From positions 806,001 to 870,000 of the forward strand of contig NOWV01000014.1 of the NCBI GenBank assembly GCA_003344405.1: a DNA stretch of 64,000 bases, in the 5' to 3' direction. The first letter of the stretch is position 1, and each line of letters starts with the position of its first letter. Positions 39,701 to 48,581 of this stretch are shown piece by piece. Below the pieces are notes generated by a model. It saw only the letters and a list, made by a program, of their open reading frames with translations, did no database searches and was not told the origin of the DNA. The DNA is from Trichoplax sp. H2 (taxonomy: Eukaryota > Placozoa > Uniplacotomia > Trichoplacea). Both the position numbers and the translations under genes were made by a program.

Positions 39701-42700
39701 AGTTCCTTGATATGGATGTAGGCATTTGCAGCTGTAACTATTACCTACTGGCTGACAAATTCCCCCATTCATACACGGGTTCAGGCCGCAGGGTTGAACT
39801 AATTAAGTTGAATAATTATAAATAAAACGTGTAATAAGTAATGCATAAACTTAACGACTTAAATTTATAGGGAAAAATTGCTTTCTAGGGGCGTTGGAAC
39901 CATATCATCGTTTTAAGCATTTTATAAAAAAATCCACCAAATTGCTAATTAATACCATATTTACTGTCCATAAAATATAAGTTCTAACAATGTTTGATAA
40001 TTATTGGCATCTTACTGCAGCCTTTAAGCACACAAAACCTTAATTATAAAGTATCATACTTATGCAGTCGTATTTAACCTCTACTTTATTACAGAATAAC
40101 TCTGTCGTGATATGCTAATCGGCTACTATACACAATTTAGCATTTGCTATTTATGGTAATCAATTTCTAGCATTAATCTCTACGACTTTTACGGTACTGC
40201 CGATATTAGCAAATTTGTATGTTATTCTGTATTACTTATTTGATAACCGATTTCACTACAATGGTAATCGGTTCGAAAAATAGAATCGATATGATTGCAG
40301 TTTCAGCAGTGACTACAAAGGTTGTCGGTATTAAGTCTATAGGGAGACAAAATCTGCAGGAAAGTTCTAGCTCTTGTACCCGGATGAAATTACTTTAGGG
40401 TGCTTTTATATTATAGCTTAGCAAACAAAGTATTTTGTTTTGAGGAAGAAGCCTAGTACGCACGGTAATACAACATTTCTACTCCTAAGGTTATCGTTGC
40501 TAGCAACGGATTTATTAGTTCTTATTTTAAAGTAGAGGAGTATGATGGATACTGTAGTGAAACTATAACCGGCTATTGGATATACTCGTATGTAGAATCC
40601 ATTACAATTCTTTGGCTCTTTCTAATTGAGATACCAAGTCTACTATTTACTGGTTTAGTGACTTTAGTTTTATTCAGAAAATGATGTTTTATCGTGGTAC
40701 TCACAAGTGCTGCAATTTTGGCCACCATAACTGTTAGGACATGTACAAGTGTAGCTACCACCAGCTTTATCTATACAAGTGCCACCATTCATACAAGGAT
40801 CATTTGCACAGGCAAGCACTTTAACATGAAACGAGATAAAAATTTCATTATTCTAGGTCATTAATACTATAAGAATGCTACCATCACAGTCTATCTTTAT
40901 TCAATGGCTGTTAGAATATAGAAGATCTATAATAACTTGTAGACATACTTGTTGCACAATTGCTACCCGTATAAGGAAAAGGGCATGCACAAGCATAGGT
41001 GGAACCATTCCCTTGGTTGGTACAGTTGCCACCATTCATACAAGGATTAGTAGAGCATGCTAAAGCTAAATGTAAGAAAATAAATTCTACAATAAGTTCT
41101 GCTTAAGGAAATTGTTTTGTTTTAAAATCAATCTTTGAGCGTGAGTAAAAGAAGATGTGGCTTTAGTTCGATCAGTTTAATTCAATTTTATTAAATGATT
41201 GATTTAGATGCCTTATCGTTTATGATAGCTTATATTTATGCCTGCATAATTAAACTTACTTATTTCACATCTTTGGCCAGAAAAAGGGTGTGAACAGTTA
41301 CAACTATAGGCTTTACCGTTGTATGTAGTCATACATCTTCCACCATTTTGACAAGGGTTTGGAGAGCATGAGCTTGTACCTGAGATGAAAGAGAATAGAA
41401 GCAATTAAGCTCTAAGTTATGTTCATACGCGTTTAAGCGAATTCAGTATGAAGGTTGGTGTATGGCTATACTGAAAATACAGCGTATGAATATTTTAAGT
41501 TGATCAAGTCTTTTAAAATTAAAGTAAAAGCACTTTCATATGCAAAAAAGTAATCTTTACGGTGTCTGAATATTGATAAAATACTTATAGCCACTTTATG
41601 CATCAAAAATTCACAATTATTTCAAACACTCGTATCTTTTAAGGTTTGCTTTCCAAACCATAATGGCTTAAAAATAATAAGCAACCAACATACTTGATTG
41701 ATCACAGTTTCGGCCAGAATTTGCAGAAGGACATGAACAATAATATGTTGAGTAAGAAAAGTAATTATAGCATAAGCCGTTGGTACAAGGGTTGTTACTG
41801 CATGAACCTGGACATTTCTGATCTAAAGTTAAAATATCAAGTAAATATGAATATTAAATTTATTGGGTTATTATAAGTGCTATGCTTATTCTTATTTTGT
41901 AATCACAATAATACTTCATTGCCTACTTGGTGTATTAGCGGTTGCATTATAACATTCTGGATTGTTGACACCAGGAGAACAGTAGCAGAAGTAGCTTGCT
42001 GCTCCAGAAGTAGTTAGAGAAATACATTTACCAACTTGACATGGGCTGCTGTTACATGGGCTATTTCTGCCATTGGAATCTGATACAAATATTGCAATAC
42101 AGATGTTTAGATAGCCATGTTACTCAATAATACTAATTTATGATTGTTAGCTATCGTTATCAATTTAAATTAGTATTATATTTCTGAAATAACATTTATT
42201 ACTGATGAATAAATAATTAAAAGATGCATTTGGTAAAGATATTACGCATAATCAAGCTTTATTGATAAAATTAATGGAAATTTTTCAGTTTCACTGCAGA
42301 TGTATATGCGATCTGTAACATTACGATGTCACTGTTTTATTAAACTCCGATGTTATTAAAGGGAGTTATTTTAAAGTAGTAGTTTTGTATTGTATTCGTT
42401 ACTATAAAGTGGATATTAGCATCTTGAAGAAAAGCTTTTCTTTTATTTAATAAATTAATTCACTACGTTTGATCGTTCATTTTCATTTGCTGCTAAATAC
42501 AGTAGCCCAATTTACTTCTTCTAACTACTACATTAATATAACAGATTGAAGATATTGAGGTGATTGATAGAGTAGGATTTATAATTTTTAGCCGTATACC
42601 TATGAACGTCTTACTAAATAAAATCACTAGTTATCATCTACCTGTTTGGCAGTTAGCGCCAGAAAAGCCATTATAGCAAATACATGTTGGGGTTCCATGG

Positions 42701-45700
42701 ATGTTTGCACATTTGCCTTGCAAGCAAGAGCTACCACCACATTCTTGTGAAGGACTTACTACATTAATGTTTTGAGGGAAATAACAATTAGACTTGATAA
42801 ACAGCTTACAATAATCAAAATTATTTCCATGTAGATGTTCACTTCAAAGGTGTAAGAAATACATCGAAAGTATTAAGCAATTGGTAGTAATACAATATAA
42901 ATTATACTATGCCAGTGTTGCAAAATAGAAAGGTTACAACTTCACGAATCAACTCCCTCTACTTCAAATTTAATTTGACAGTTTAATGCATGACATTGTA
43001 GGTATACTGTTTACTTAATTAGACGCTTATCATACTAAATATTTCGAGCTAGGTTTACAAGTAGGGATTAATTAAGCATTGCCATAAATGTATTGATACT
43101 CATCAAATGCTTCGAATACCTACATCTGCTGTTTTATTAATTTTATATTGCTACCTGTTATACGTTCATAGGAACTGAAATACTACTGTATATCGTTGGC
43201 GTTAATCAGCGTCGTTCTGCATCAGTTTCATGACGCAGTTAATTGTTCATGTAGAGTGAATATGAATATTTAGTTTTTGTTAATGAATCTAATCTATTAG
43301 CCATTCTAATTGCCTTATACATACATACATACATAGTAATACAGTTGATGATTTCTATAGTCCATTTTTTGAACTGGACTTTCAGACTAGTTTAATATAC
43401 GTAGAGTCGTTCTAAGATAAATAGCTATTACGGAGTAACGCTTGCATAGCTGTAGTAATATAGTCCCAAAAGATAACTTATCCAGGAATGCTTTAATATT
43501 AATTTATCTATAACATTTCATATATTTTTGATAGATAACTGTATAGTTGTGTAATATTATCGACAAATTGATAATTTATGTTTAATAAATTGATCATAAG
43601 CTGGCTAATACTGCAATAGTTTCGGTTCAATTATGTCTAAGACAGACAAATAGTTACCGTCTCTCTTGATCTCGTGAGATCGTCTGTATTTAGAATCGCA
43701 CTATAGGTTGATGTTGGGGAGGACAAATTTGATAGTAGGCTCATAGTATTAGTTTTCTATAATAGCTTTACTTTTCCTCGACACAAATTTAAATTTGTTA
43801 CAATAGCTAAATATATATTTACCTTACGCTAATGCTTAATTCATGCAAAGGATTGTTAGCTCAGTTTACCGAATAATTGAGCTTAAACGTAGTCAATACA
43901 ACCCAGATTGTTATTGAATTACCTTTCTATTGCATTATTAACTGTCTTTGATCAAGCATTGTATATCAATGATACAAAAGCTCCCTGAATAGCGCTGTTA
44001 AGCAATTTTGAAAACTTAATCATTCTAATATCACGTGGTAAATATAGCTATTGAAATATAATTAAGTATCAATAAGAGACTGTCACGGAAAGGGTGTTAT
44101 CCCTGTGTTACCGTAAGTAGTATAGAACTACCATACAGTAGATCTCCAGGTGTAGTGGAGCAAGGCATAAATAATCTATTAGTTTAGTGCAATAGTTCGC
44201 AACATAAGTTTGTGACAGTCTCACTTAGAGTTTTTACTAGTTTCATGTAGGAATGATCATGATATATTACACTAAATGGCAATTAAAATTAGTAAATAGA
44301 TTATCATTGTAGGTAAACCAGTTTAAATGACGAGTATAATATTATTCCAATGTCCTTTTCCATACAATAATCAGATTTCTTCAATCTTTTGATGTTGGTC
44401 CGAACTAAAATGTTTGTGAATCGCCTATATTGATCAAGCTGATCATTTTTCTACTCTCATAAACGTAGTATGCTTTCAATGTTAACTCATATAGTTATAT
44501 GTTCTAAGTACTTTATTAAATTACTTTTTGAATTTTTATCATATATTACTATTACCGTCCAAGTACGGTAACATTACTGTAACAGTTACTACTCTTATCA
44601 ACTTACATTTAGGTACAGAACCGACAATTAGCCTGGATGATTCACCATTCACTAGCAAAATGAGCTAAAAAATAGAAAAATTTATCTTTGAGTTGAAATG
44701 TTTAGTATTAGATTTCATCGACGACTATTATGAATCAGCAATTAATCTATGCTGCTAATCATTGATGAGTATTTATACTATTTTTAGAGCGTTATTAATA
44801 TATAAGAAGGGCAAAACACATCCGCCTGTTGAGGATGGGGATACTGTCTAAATGACGTTTAAAATATGGCTCTAGTTTGGTTACTGTAGCACAATAGTTG
44901 GAACACAAAAGGCTTAAGCGTTGTTAATCTCAATTTTCATCTTTTGCTATCATGGCAAATCTTAAAAATTGGAGTGATATATACGTATCACAGGGCTAAT
45001 GGAAAGTTACATGGCTTCCTGAAGGAATGAATAAAGTTAATATTGCCTATTCGTTCATGATGATTGGATAATTGGTCAAGTCTGCTCATTTTTTAAAAGA
45101 GTTATTTCTTCGATAGTGGTCAACTTCTATTGAGGACCTAACAGGACTAAGAAGCTTTAATGCACTATCAAACATCTAGCTTAATTTAACTTTACAGTCA
45201 CTGTTGCAATAGATAAATCTAAAAACTTAAACTAGTTGTAGAACCTGCGGCTTTGATATAGTAACGACTAAATTCACTGCATGCATTTGGCCTGATCGAC
45301 TGTATCAAAGACTAACATATCGCTACCAATTACAGGCCTAACGTAAACCTTTAAATTCGAACTTCTAATTGCATCTTAATTATACTAGCTTCTGTTTATC
45401 TAGTACATCTGTAGTGAACGAATTAACTTCATCCTAGAAGCTTTCATAGATTACAGTATTTAAGAGTAATATATCGTTTTTACATGTTAGATGAAAATTA
45501 TTAAAATAAAAATTAACAACTAATATGATAACTAAATCAGACCACATAGCGTGGACTTCAAATATATGTATTGACACAGAAAACACTTTTTAATTACAGC
45601 AAGTTTCCATAAATCAATACGTGCTATAGTTGGTATACTTGAAGACTTATAGAATGCAGCTTTCTTTCAAATGGTTACGACAGTGATCAGTGATATACAT

Positions 45701-45905
45701 CTGCTAGTTACAAGCTTAACAGTAATAATACTGCTAATGGTGCAACTAATGATGTAAAATATAGCTTCTAAATAACATGCTGAATCATCACCGCATTATT
45801 CACTGTTAACACTTAATATAGCGTGAGCCTTAAAATAAAGTGGAATTTAAGCATAAGTTTTTGCCTTACCGATAAAGTCAAGAATAACCTAGTTAAAGGC
45901 AACAT
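21685..45905 (-). CDS. Gene B: giant SRCR/EGF/Ig single-pass receptor (complete)
   Basis: Complete spliced model of 55 exons: 9555 coding nt, a multiple of three, about 3184 residues. Order: signal peptide ([12 protein letters not shown] joined to [12 protein letters not shown]), seven EGF-like domains, SRCR/EGF alternation (13 SRCR in all), one EGF plus two tiny linker exons, five Ig domains each followed by an EGF split over two exons, a transmembrane helix with RKKG stop-transfer, and a tail ending [12 protein letters not shown]. Nearly all introns are phase 1; phase 2 occurs inside split EGFs and after the TM exon, phase 0 in the signal peptide. Family knowledge: SRCR, EGF and Ig modules act in cell-surface recognition and adhesion, and NPxY tails recruit PTB adaptors and endocytic machinery. 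The ligand and exact role are not deducible. No disabling change was seen. Confidence 0.88.
21885..21901 (-). CDS. Exon B54: 17-nt cytoplasmic microexon
   Basis: Acceptor TTAACAG and donor GTAAGA bound 17 nt reading (G)QSLKF(G); entry phase 2 and exit phase 1 fit B53 and B55 exactly. Counterpart exons in C (50 nt) and D (56 nt) have the same length modulo 3. Confidence 0.6.
22083..22167 (-). CDS. Exon B53: transmembrane helix
   Basis: 85 nt. [20 protein letters not shown] followed by FLRKKG: one hydrophobic helix with a basic stop-transfer. The donor GG|GTAATT contains an in-frame TAA, so an unspliced transcript ends right after the membrane. Confidence 0.88.
22248..22489 (-). CDS. Exons B51 (22417-22489) and B52 (22248-22300): split EGF 5
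   Basis: 73 + 53 nt. [19 protein letters not shown], then [19 protein letters not shown]. The longer second half supplies the juxtamembrane stretch. Confidence 0.88.
22586..22888 (-). CDS. Exon B50: Ig domain 5 (membrane-proximal)
   Basis: 303 nt. [20 protein letters not shown], then [13 protein letters not shown]. Confidence 0.91.
22981..23283 (-). CDS. Exons B48 (23211-23283) and B49 (22981-23027): split EGF 4
   Basis: [19 protein letters not shown], then [15 protein letters not shown]. Confidence 0.88.
23451..23765 (-). CDS. Exon B47: Ig domain 4
   Basis: 315 nt. [20 protein letters not shown], then [13 protein letters not shown]. The RPRPR signature marks the same domain in pseudogene C and gene D. 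Confidence 0.91.
24294..24558 (-). CDS. Exons B45 (24480-24558) and B46 (24294-24340): split EGF 3
   Basis: 79 + 47 nt. [19 protein letters not shown], then [15 protein letters not shown]. The longer first half matches D and C at the same place. Confidence 0.88.
24770..25072 (-). CDS. Exon B44: Ig domain 3
   Basis: 303 nt. [20 protein letters not shown], then [14 protein letters not shown]. Confidence 0.9.
25309..25619 (-). CDS. Exons B42 (25547-25619) and B43 (25309-25355): split EGF 2
   Basis: [18 protein letters not shown], then [16 protein letters not shown]; same phase-2 split. Confidence 0.88.
26080..26382 (-). CDS. Exon B41: Ig domain 2
   Basis: 303 nt. [20 protein letters not shown], then [14 protein letters not shown]. 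Confidence 0.9.
26567..26768 (-). CDS. Exons B39 (26696-26768) and B40 (26567-26613): split EGF 1
   Basis: 73 + 47 nt joined in phase 2 (AG|C makes Ser). [19 protein letters not shown], then [15 protein letters not shown]. Confidence 0.88.
27074..27370 (-). CDS. Exon B38: Ig domain 1
   Basis: 297 nt. [20 protein letters not shown], then [13 protein letters not shown]: the two bridge cysteines, core Trp and D-x-G-x-Y-x-C signature of an I-set-like Ig. Confidence 0.9.
27539..27667 (-). CDS. Exon B37: EGF-like domain
   Basis: 129 nt. [17 protein letters not shown], then [16 protein letters not shown]. Bridges the SRCR/EGF and Ig/EGF regions. Confidence 0.84.
27845..27861 (-). CDS. Exon B36: 17-nt microexon
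   Basis: AACAG acceptor and GTTAGT donor bound 17 nt (phase 2 in, phase 1 out). With its neighbours it reads NYVCQT and keeps the frame into B37. Confidence 0.5.
28031..28079 (-). CDS. Exon B35: short linker exon
   Basis: 49 nt from acceptor ATACAG (or 37 nt from the alternative TTAG at 28068-28071, same frame) to donor GTATGT. Encodes [15 protein letters not shown]; ends in phase 2, which B36 requires. Confidence 0.55.
28202..28513 (-). CDS. Exon B34: SRCR domain, most C-terminal
   Basis: 312 nt. [59 protein letters not shown]. Last SRCR before the Ig region. Confidence 0.91.
28733..28858 (-). CDS. Exon B33: calcium-binding-type EGF domain
   Basis: 126 nt. Starts [19 protein letters not shown] and ends [12 protein letters not shown]. 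The D/N-I-N-E-C start (the first residue completed across the splice) and the Y-x-C spacing fit the Ca2+-binding EGF class. Confidence 0.87.
29070..29192 (-). CDS. Exon B32: EGF domain
   Basis: 123 nt. [18 protein letters not shown], then [14 protein letters not shown]. Confidence 0.87.
29473..30240 (-). CDS. Exon B31: SRCR-EGF-SRCR in one exon
   Basis: 768 nt uninterrupted, phase 1-1. First [80 protein letters not shown] to [10 protein letters not shown]. Second [66 protein letters not shown]. Unlike the other modules, no introns separate the three domains. Confidence 0.93.
30357..30467 (-). CDS. Exon B30: EGF domain
   Basis: 111 nt. [17 protein letters not shown], then [14 protein letters not shown]. 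Confidence 0.88.
30571..30678 (-). CDS. Exon B29: SRCR domain, C-terminal half
   Basis: 108 nt. [16 protein letters not shown], then [14 protein letters not shown]. Completes the SRCR begun in B28. Confidence 0.89.
30831..31055 (-). CDS. Exon B28: SRCR domain, N-terminal half
   Basis: 225 nt, donor GTAAGT, phase 1. [41 protein letters not shown]. Confidence 0.89.
31172..31282 (-). CDS. Exon B27: EGF domain
   Basis: 111 nt. [20 protein letters not shown], then [20 protein letters not shown] donor. Confidence 0.87.
31878..31997 (-). CDS. Exon B26: EGF domain
   Basis: 120 nt. [20 protein letters not shown], then [14 protein letters not shown]. Confidence 0.88.
32156..32470 (-). CDS. Exon B25: SRCR domain
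   Basis: 315 nt. [54 protein letters not shown]. Confidence 0.9.
32552..32662 (-). CDS. Exon B24: EGF domain
   Basis: 111 nt. [17 protein letters not shown], then [14 protein letters not shown]. Confidence 0.88.
32869..33192 (-). CDS. Exon B23: SRCR domain
   Basis: 324 nt. [57 protein letters not shown]. Confidence 0.91.
33298..33417 (-). CDS. Exon B22: EGF domain
   Basis: 120 nt. [19 protein letters not shown], then [16 protein letters not shown]. Confidence 0.86.
33591..33920 (-). CDS. Exon B21: SRCR domain
   Basis: 330 nt. [64 protein letters not shown]. Confidence 0.89.
34276..34533 (-). CDS. Exon B20: two EGF domains
   Basis: 258 nt. [15 protein letters not shown] to [12 protein letters not shown], then [16 protein letters not shown] to [12 protein letters not shown]. 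Confidence 0.9.
34617..34946 (-). CDS. Exon B19: SRCR domain
   Basis: 330 nt. [51 protein letters not shown]. Confidence 0.89.
35352..35483 (-). CDS. Exon B18: EGF-like module
   Basis: 132 nt. [17 protein letters not shown], then [16 protein letters not shown]. Confidence 0.8.
   Translation of the reverse strand: MEADAMLPKYKAAHPKISTVLLKVSMDYATANPVLPVPSVNHQ
35588..35920 (-). CDS. Exon B17: SRCR domain
   Basis: 333 nt. [50 protein letters not shown]. Abuts B16 with no EGF between them. Confidence 0.9.
36031..36348 (-). CDS. Exon B16: SRCR domain
   Basis: 318 nt. [58 protein letters not shown]. An in-frame hydrophobic run upstream is intron read-through, excluded by the acceptor after TATACAG. 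Confidence 0.91.
36625..36744 (-). CDS. Exon B15: EGF domain
   Basis: 120 nt, GTACGT donor. [19 protein letters not shown], then [14 protein letters not shown]. Confidence 0.87.
36844..37173 (-). CDS. Exon B14: SRCR domain
   Basis: 330 nt. [51 protein letters not shown]. Confidence 0.9.
37369..37617 (-). CDS. Exon B13: two EGF domains
   Basis: 249 nt. [17 protein letters not shown] to [12 protein letters not shown], then [17 protein letters not shown] to [12 protein letters not shown]. Confidence 0.9.
37870..38214 (-). CDS. Exon B12: SRCR domain
   Basis: 345 nt. [54 protein letters not shown]. Confidence 0.91.
38599..38733 (-). CDS. Exon B11: cysteine-rich EGF-like module
   Basis: 135 nt. 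[18 protein letters not shown], then [16 protein letters not shown]. Confidence 0.8.
   Translation of the reverse strand: MKTTAIRKRIRPVQRKIKFVVQLDFFPLDVFANTAILVQTARLQ
39099..39425 (-). CDS. Exon B10: SRCR domain
   Basis: 327 nt. [61 protein letters not shown]. First SRCR of the protein. Confidence 0.91.
39688..39798 (-). CDS. Exon B9: EGF domain
   Basis: 111 nt. [18 protein letters not shown], then [14 protein letters not shown]. Followed upstream by a 0.9-kb intron in which nothing was recognised. Confidence 0.87.
40705..40818 (-). CDS. Exon B8: EGF domain, absent from gene A
   Basis: 114 nt, GTGAGT donor. [16 protein letters not shown], then [14 protein letters not shown]. Closest in-window relative is B7; apparently a duplicated module, since gene A has no exon here. 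Confidence 0.87.
40949..41065 (-). CDS. Exon B7: EGF domain
   Basis: 117 nt. [16 protein letters not shown], then [14 protein letters not shown]. Confidence 0.87.
41260..41379 (-). CDS. Exon B6: EGF domain
   Basis: 120 nt. [19 protein letters not shown], then [14 protein letters not shown]. Confidence 0.88.
41694..41822 (-). CDS. Exon B5: EGF-like domain
   Basis: 129 nt. [18 protein letters not shown], then [16 protein letters not shown]. Confidence 0.84.
41927..42079 (-). CDS. Exon B4: EGF-like domain, variant
   Basis: 153 nt. [17 protein letters not shown], then [21 protein letters not shown] donor. Confidence 0.8.
42642..42758 (-). CDS. Exon B3: EGF-like domain
   Basis: 117 nt. [17 protein letters not shown], then [14 protein letters not shown]. 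First domain of the mature protein. Confidence 0.86.
44076..44222. mobile_element. Small element with 11-bp terminal inverted repeats
   Basis: 147-bp segment in the B2-B3 intron with perfect ends GAGACTGTCAC (44076-44086) and GTGACAGTCTC (44212-44222). Non-coding and somewhat richer in GC than its surroundings, as expected of a MITE or a stem-forming repeat. No clear target-site duplication (flanks ATCAATAA and ACTTAGAG). Confidence 0.45.
44607..44664 (-). CDS. Exon B2: signal-peptide end and mature N-terminus
   Basis: 58 nt after TTTTTTAG with a GTAAGTTG donor: [19 protein letters not shown]. Cleavage is likely near the NGES segment. Same length and phase as A2. Confidence 0.75.
45870..45905 (-). 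CDS. Exon B1: start codon and signal-peptide h-region
   Basis: The ATG at 45903-45905 opens [12 protein letters not shown], ending at a GTAAGG donor in phase 0. Joined to B2 it gives a textbook signal peptide, which fixes the start of the gene. Confidence 0.72.
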
Positions 45906-47883
45906 CTTGGAGGAATTAGCGATTGAGCTTTGCTTTATTAAATGAATTTATTTAAATTTGTTATTTTATAGCTAATAGCGTCTATCCGAAGACTGCTATG
46001 TTTTTCTATACTCGTAAAATAATTAATATATGCAAATTTCATAAAAGCGACCTCGTAGTAAGGATGAGATTTATTAGCTCAACTATTACATTATTAAAGT
46101 TTTTCCGTCTTAATTAATTATCAAAGTAGTTGCAATGCGAGATAATCACTGCATTAAAGCGAATTTATATCATAACATCACTGCTAAAGAAGTACTATTC
46201 TTATTTGCTTGTATTCATAAACTTCTTGCAATTTTTGTTATAATGATGTAGGGCGTTAGCTACTTTTTATTCATGCCTAATATTTATTTAGCGCTGCATT
46301 ATCCCTTATTTGCAATGAATTTCTGTTTATTTGCCTATAAAGAAGTTTTCCATAGTAAATATGAACTTTTATCTATTATTTTGATCTTATTTATTGATTT
46401 ATCAATATCATTGTATTAAGGACATTTGTATACTACTTATTCGTTTACATCTTAGTCAGCATACGTAAACATTTTTCATGCAGTATTTGGCTACCTGTTG
46501 AAAACATTGATATGAATTATAAAATGAAGTTTAAATAGTAGTCTGTTCAATACGATACAATATCGATGCATACAAATCAAATTTACACCAGTATTAGCTC
46601 TGAATTATTCATAGTTTTAAGTTTGACAGTCGTACAGTTTACAATGCAGGTAATGCATCTAAAATACTCTAAATACCGGTTCCTTTACGCGTGAATCCCA
46701 GATTGCTTATGCAACTTAACATATATTGCAACTCATAGATGTTAATCTCCACATTTCTAACTTAACTAAATTGCAACTATTTTGTTGAAATGCGAATACA
46801 GTCCTACATAATAAACGAAAATGAATAATGTGCAAGTGCTAAATAAACTTTTATTTGTCAGTTCTTAATAAGCGAAATCTATATGTTTAGTATGTCACCT
46901 AAAATCATTTAGTTTCGTTTTATCTTATTAACGCCAACTTAAGGAGTTGCCCACTCTGTAACGTTGTCCTAGGATTTCAACCGTTTCCGATTCCTTCTTA
47001 CGAAAGACTGAACCATCTAGACTATCGAAACTAACTTATACGTCCTTATTTAGCAAAAATAAGATTGGATTGAAAACCAATCCATTCCATAACAAGATCG
47101 CGAAATATTTCTTTACGAACAATATTTAACGCGGTCATTTAATGAGTAATTTACTAATAGTTTCCACAATGAAAACCAGAAAATACATTTTCAGTGTGAT
47201 TTGACATTGAATATAAAATGAATGCCTTTTTTTGCGTAAAATTGCTTGGCACAAATATCGCTCAATACCGCATGTTGCATGATAGTATAAAGCTAATTTT
47301 TATCCAAATGAAGTACCGTATGGCTAGATATGAAGCGAATAGTATAACAATTGAAGGGAGCATACATAACATGTTTGTAGAGATGGTATATTTTCATTGC
47401 CTTTATTAATCGTATATTTGAAGATATTTAAGGTGCAGGAACGCTTACGACATAACAAAACTTAATTTATTCGGTAAAATTTCACGATTTATACAGCCAA
47501 TTTTACATTTCTCCATTTAATTAAGGGTTTCAATTTCAATACAACCTCATCAATTGCATTTTAATAAAACACATTCACTAGTAATAGTGATCATTAATGT
47601 TCATAGTGGCGTAGTATCTGCTATTGTTATTGTAGCAATTTTAATATACTGAACTAAGACAGATTTTTACATCAATAGCTTACATTTAATTTGCTATAAA
47701 GAGGCAAGATAAGTTTGAAGTGGTAGATTCACAAATGTAGGCTTTGCATATTAATAAGTCTCTAGATATAAAAATGTACTATCGCTAACAGTTGCGTGAA
47801 AAAGCTACCAGATCGAATTGTCATTTTATAATTCAATTTTTGAGAAGGAGATTTAAATGAGTTATGAAAATAAAATGATAATT
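45906..47883. other. Spacer between pseudogene C and gene B
   Basis: About 2 kb of AT-rich DNA, presumed gene B promoter plus 3' flank of pseudogene C. No exon, repeat or TATA-centred promoter was recognised with confidence. Confidence 0.45.
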
Positions 47884-48155
47884 TTAAAGATCTTTATCCT
47901 GCGTGCCAAAACTCGGATTTTCGTAAATACAATCATCTGCATTTTCATAGGATTGGAGCAAGTTATTCCTAATTGCAGGTTTTCTTCCTGTAAATATGAC
48001 AAATTTGGTAAATTCAGTTGTTGAATCAACGAATAGTGGCGATAGGCCTAATTTATAGAGGTTCTTAACACGAGAAAATCGTTTCTATTGAGTATAACGA
48101 CATACCAAATGCTCTAGAAAAGCCACCAAATGACAGTGTTTTATGCTGGAGTGAT
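47884..48155 (-). pseudogene. Pseudogene C: tail exons (48106-48155, 47884-47987)
   Basis: Linker exon 50 nt (SLQHKTLSFGGFSRAF) and tail exon 104 nt with QSYENADDCIYENPSFG and the end TQDKDL, stop TAA 47884-47886. Both are in phase and undamaged. Two Tyr-Glu-Asn motifs (GRB2-SH2 type, p-Tyr-x-Asn) and an NPSF motif. Confidence 0.72.
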
Positions 48156-48344
48156 CTATATTTTCGTAGAAGCATTAGTTTCTTATCAAAAATTTAATCG
48201 ATTTTTTTAACATAGAATGAAATTTATATAATTCCTTAATTATCTTTTTTTGTTGAAATAAATAAAGTGAATTTACTCAGTTAAGTAAAGCAATTTCTTG
48301 CTGTAAAATGTATTTATATTGGATTTAAACCATAATACTTTTAC

Positions 48345-48429
48345 CCTTTCCTTCTCAATATTGTATATCCCGCTACCAGGATTAGAATACCGACAGCGCA
48401 TCCAATAGCAATGCCGATGTAACTTCCAA
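48345..48429 (-). pseudogene. Pseudogene C: transmembrane exon
   Basis: 85 nt, open. YIGIAIGCAVGILILVAGYT, then ILRRKG. Donor GG|GTAAAA again carries an in-frame TAA. Confidence 0.8.
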
Positions 48430-48581
48430 CTACGATCACAAAATTATTAAATTTGATTATCATCGGTATAATTCTGTTATTACTTGACCTTGCAGTATAT
48501 TTATTTATTTAAGTAAAATTCATAATTTAAGATCAACGAGATTTTACAGTCTTGGCGTGTAAGGTGCTATGAATACTGTAC

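Noticed and set aside
43314-43334. Short CATA microsatellite-like run.
   Set aside because: Only about four units; no significance.
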